A stretch of DNA of 24,586 nucleotides from Limisphaerales bacterium (lineage in GTDB: Bacteria > Verrucomicrobiota > Verrucomicrobiia > Limisphaerales > UBA11358): contig DAIDJC010000016.1 of NCBI GenBank assembly GCA_027451565.1, forward strand, positions 1-24,586, written 5' to 3'. How positions within the stretch are numbered: the stretch's first letter is position 1; the number at the start of each line of letters is the position of its first letter. Of the stretch, positions 22,682 through 24,586 are shown one piece after another. The notes under the pieces are model-generated. The model did no database searches. It worked only from the letters and a program-made list of their open reading frames with translations, and was not told the DNA's origin. Made by a program: the position numbers and the translations under genes.

Positions 22682-24586
22682 ATGAAAAACAAATTGTTCA
22701 ACCCCAGTTTCCCATCCCGGCGCGCCTGGCTGGCTCCAGCCATGGCGGTTTTCGCCGCCGTGACTGTTCATGCTCAGTTTATCCTCGGCAGTTGGCAGGA
22801 CTCATCTGACGACGGATGGGTTCGTGTGAATGGGTCCGGCACAAGCCTTGGCTCCATCTACGCATCGTCCAATGACCCGAGCGCGTTTCAGCAGGTGACC
22901 AATGTTGTGGCGGGTTATCCAGAAAGCCTGGACATCAAGGAAACGGGCTATGGCAATGTGCGGGCCGAAATCAACATCGCCAGCCTCGCCGGAGGCGTGG
23001 CGGCTTGGAACGCCAATTCCAATCTGAATTTCACCTTCTCCTGCGGACCGGACACCGGCGCTGGGGCCGGATACATGCAGTTGGTCCAGTTCCAATACAT
23101 TTCTGACAAAGCTGGCTTTAATAACATCACCAGCGGGTGGGGCACCAATGGGTTCAGCGAAACTGGAAGCACTGGAAATGATTCCAGCGGCCAGCCGGTC
23201 TATGATTTCTATGCGAATTCCCCCTCCCGCTCCCAGGTGGTGACTTGGAATTATTCCGGAGTGAAGGCTGCCATTGGCACCAACCCCAGCTATCTCAATA
23301 TAATTTTTGTGTTCCAAACCGGCGGCGGGGCCCCGACCAATATTTACCTGAATAACGTCAACCTCTCCGGCGCCCCGGCAGCCGTCACCACCTCCACTTT
23401 CATCGTGGATGATTTTTCAACCAACGGCGTCAGCAATTCGAATCCCACCAATGACGATTACTATTCCAGCGCGCAAAACTACTCCCAAGGCGACATCACC
23501 AATGTCTGGTGGAATTGGTTTGGCGGGGCTTTCCAAAGCCTGTCTTGGGATGGAACTGTGGACGCCAATTCGAACTCCGCCTCCGGCTCCATGAAGGTTT
23601 CCCTGGCTTTTGACAGCACCAACACCCAGTTTGTGGTTTGGGACCAAGGCGAGGTGAACAATTATTATTCCCTCAACATCAGCGCCCTGACCTATACGAA
23701 TTTCCAATGCGATGTCATGTTTGCTCCGGGATCGGCTTCTGCGGCAGGCACGTTTGGCTATCCCATTTATGGTTATTTGCGCTTTGGGACCCGCACCTCA
23801 AGTTATGGACAAGACTGGTTCGGCGGGGTTGAAGTGGCCGCCACCAACTCTGGCTGGGTGCATGTCAGCATACCGCTGAACGCAGTGACCGACACGAATT
23901 TGCTGGATATCCAAGGCCTTATCATGGGCATTGACAGCGGATATTTCGGACTGAACTTGAGCGGATCATCCACTTTCTGGGTGGATAACATCAAATTTGT
24001 GGGTCCTGCGGTCGTCAGCGCGCCTCCTCCACCGGTTCTGGGCCTCCAAAAAGCCGTTCCCGGCCTGCGCATTTTTGCCGGATCGTCTGCCAACACCTAT
24101 GACCGGGAGGAACTGGCCACCACGGACAACAACCAGTCCTGGGTTTCCGCCGGGTCCGGCGCTCCGGCAACCTACTCGTTCACTCTTCTGGACCGCGGCG
24201 CGGATATCAACCAGACGCATATTTTTCTGGTGCCATCCACCCCATCCGGCCAGGCCAACATGGGAAATGCCGGCACACCCAATGAGTTCATTGAGTACCA
24301 GGCATCAAACACACTTTGGATGGTCATCAATCCAGCCGCCACCGGGGCGGGTTACGTCACGGCTAGCGTTCAATGGAAAACCAACCTTCCTAATTCCAAT
24401 CCCAACGTGACGGCCCTGACCATCACCAACAGCACAGCCATCGGCACCTGGACCCTGGCCTTTACCGGTCCCTCCACCGGCACTTTGACCGCTCCCGGCG
24501 CCAGCCCGGTGAGCTTCACTATTGCCGATCCCAACGTGGCAGCTGATTTCGCAAACCCCTTGGTGGCGTATTTTGGATTGCAGCCC
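22682..24586 (+). CDS. Large secreted beta-sandwich protein, 3' end outside window
   Basis: An open frame of exactly 635 codons from the ATG at 22682 to the window edge, with no stop. The N-terminus MKNKLFNPSFPSRRAWLAPA continues into a hydrophobic stretch ending VHAQ, a signal peptide with cleavage about residue 31. Two Asn/Ser/Thr-rich modules follow: about 33-235 ('WQDSSDDGWVRVNG', 'INIASLAGG', ending 'NIYLNNVNLSG') and about 245-440 ('FIVDDFSTNG', 'VWWNWFGGAFQSLSWDG', ending 'STFWVDNIKFVG'). Both end in a strand typical of jelly-roll carbohydrate-binding or surface domains. A proline linker (PPPP, about 446) leads to a further domain ('LRIFAGSSANTYDREEL') that is cut off. No catalytic motif is visible in this part. 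Polysaccharide binding is plausible but not shown. It is probably co-transcribed with the pseudopilin-like gene. Confidence 0.85.
   Translation, partial: MKNKLFNPSFPSRRAWLAPAMAVFAAVTVHAQFILGSWQDSSDDGWVRVNGSGTSLGSIYASSNDPSAFQQVTNVVAGYPESLDIKETGYGNVRAEINIASLAGGVAAWNANSNLNFTFSCGPDTGAGAGYMQLVQFQYISDKAGFNNITSGWGTNGFSETGSTGNDSSGQPVYDFYANSPSRSQVVTWNYSGVKAAIGTNPSYLNIIFVFQTGGGAPTNIYLNNVNLSGAPAAVTTSTFIVDDFSTNGVSNSNPTNDDYYSSAQNYSQGDITNVWWNWFGGAFQSLSWDGTVDANSNSASGSMKVSLAFDSTNTQFVVWDQGEVNNYYSLNISALTYTNFQCDVMFAPGSASAAGTFGYPIYGYLRFGTRTSSYGQDWFGGVEVAATNSGWVHVSIPLNAVTDTNLLDIQGLIMGIDSGYFGLNLSGSSTFWVDNIKFVGPAVVSAPPPPVLGLQKAVPGLRIFAGSSANTYDREELATTDNNQSWVSAGSGAPATYSFTLLDRGADINQTHIFLVPSTPSGQANMGNAGTPNEFIEYQASNTLWMVINPAATGAGYVTASVQWKTNLPNSNPNVTALTITNSTAIGTWTLAFTGPSTGTLTAPGASPVSFTIADPNVAADFANPLVAYFGLQP

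Noticed and set aside
1..24586. CRISPR arrays, tRNA or rRNA genes, insertion sequences, prophage genes
   Set aside because: No regularly spaced repeats, cloverleaf-like sequences, transposase motifs or phage proteins were seen on either strand.

Overview
The window reads as chromosomal DNA of a Gram-negative, polysaccharide-degrading bacterium, most likely a Verrucomicrobiota member of the Pedosphaera/Limisphaera type. This is inferred from gene content: two prepilin-like proteins with a 'FTLIELLVVIAII' N-terminus and a C-terminal H...DG motif, large secreted LamG/jelly-roll proteins, LpxI (so a lipid A outer membrane), a DUF5069 protein, and weak or absent Shine-Dalgarno sequences. No rRNA, tRNA, CRISPR array, insertion sequence or phage gene was seen.

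Layout. (1) 1-5506, a carbohydrate locus: a minus-strand run of a secreted two-LamG protein (1462-3720), a pseudopilin-like protein (552-1373) and a sugar-porter MFS transporter cut by the window edge (1-500), divergent from a GntR-HTH/LacI-sensor regulator (4382-5506). The 660-base gap between them holds several palindromes. (2) 5677-7606: a DUF5069 protein divergent from a class I flavin disulfide oxidoreductase, with a perfect 10+10 bp inverted repeat between them. (3) 7666-11097, minus strand: lpxI, a lineage-type hypothetical protein, an FKBP prolyl isomerase, an aquaporin-like channel without the selectivity-filter arginine, and an exported xylose-isomerase-like TIM-barrel protein. (4) 11409-11723: a 104-residue protein carrying a histidine-kinase phospho-acceptor helix but no ATPase domain. 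(5) 12088-21566, minus strand, a xylan-utilisation and signalling block: GH3 glycosidase, GPH-family symporter and GH10 xylanase, preceded by a NarL/LuxR response regulator and a 1136-residue sensor kinase with PA14-like and OB-like extracytoplasmic modules. (6) 21713-24586, plus strand, divergent from the kinase: a second pseudopilin-like protein followed by a large secreted protein that runs off the window.

How the parts may work together. GH10 would cut xylan outside the cytoplasm, the GPH symporter would import xylo-oligosaccharides, and the signal-less GH3 enzyme would finish hydrolysis inside. The kinase/response-regulator pair is the obvious candidate controller. Three near-palindromic 18-nt sites, consensus ATACGACATRTGTCCGAT, lie upstream of the GH3 operon, between kinase and regulator, and in the kinase/pseudopilin divergent promoter region. 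This suggests one small local regulon that joins xylan degradation, its own sensor, and a pseudopilin plus secreted-protein pair. The same pairing of a pseudopilin with a large secreted lectin-like protein occurs at both ends of the window. That pairing and the shared 18-nt site are the most promising candidates for something not yet described.
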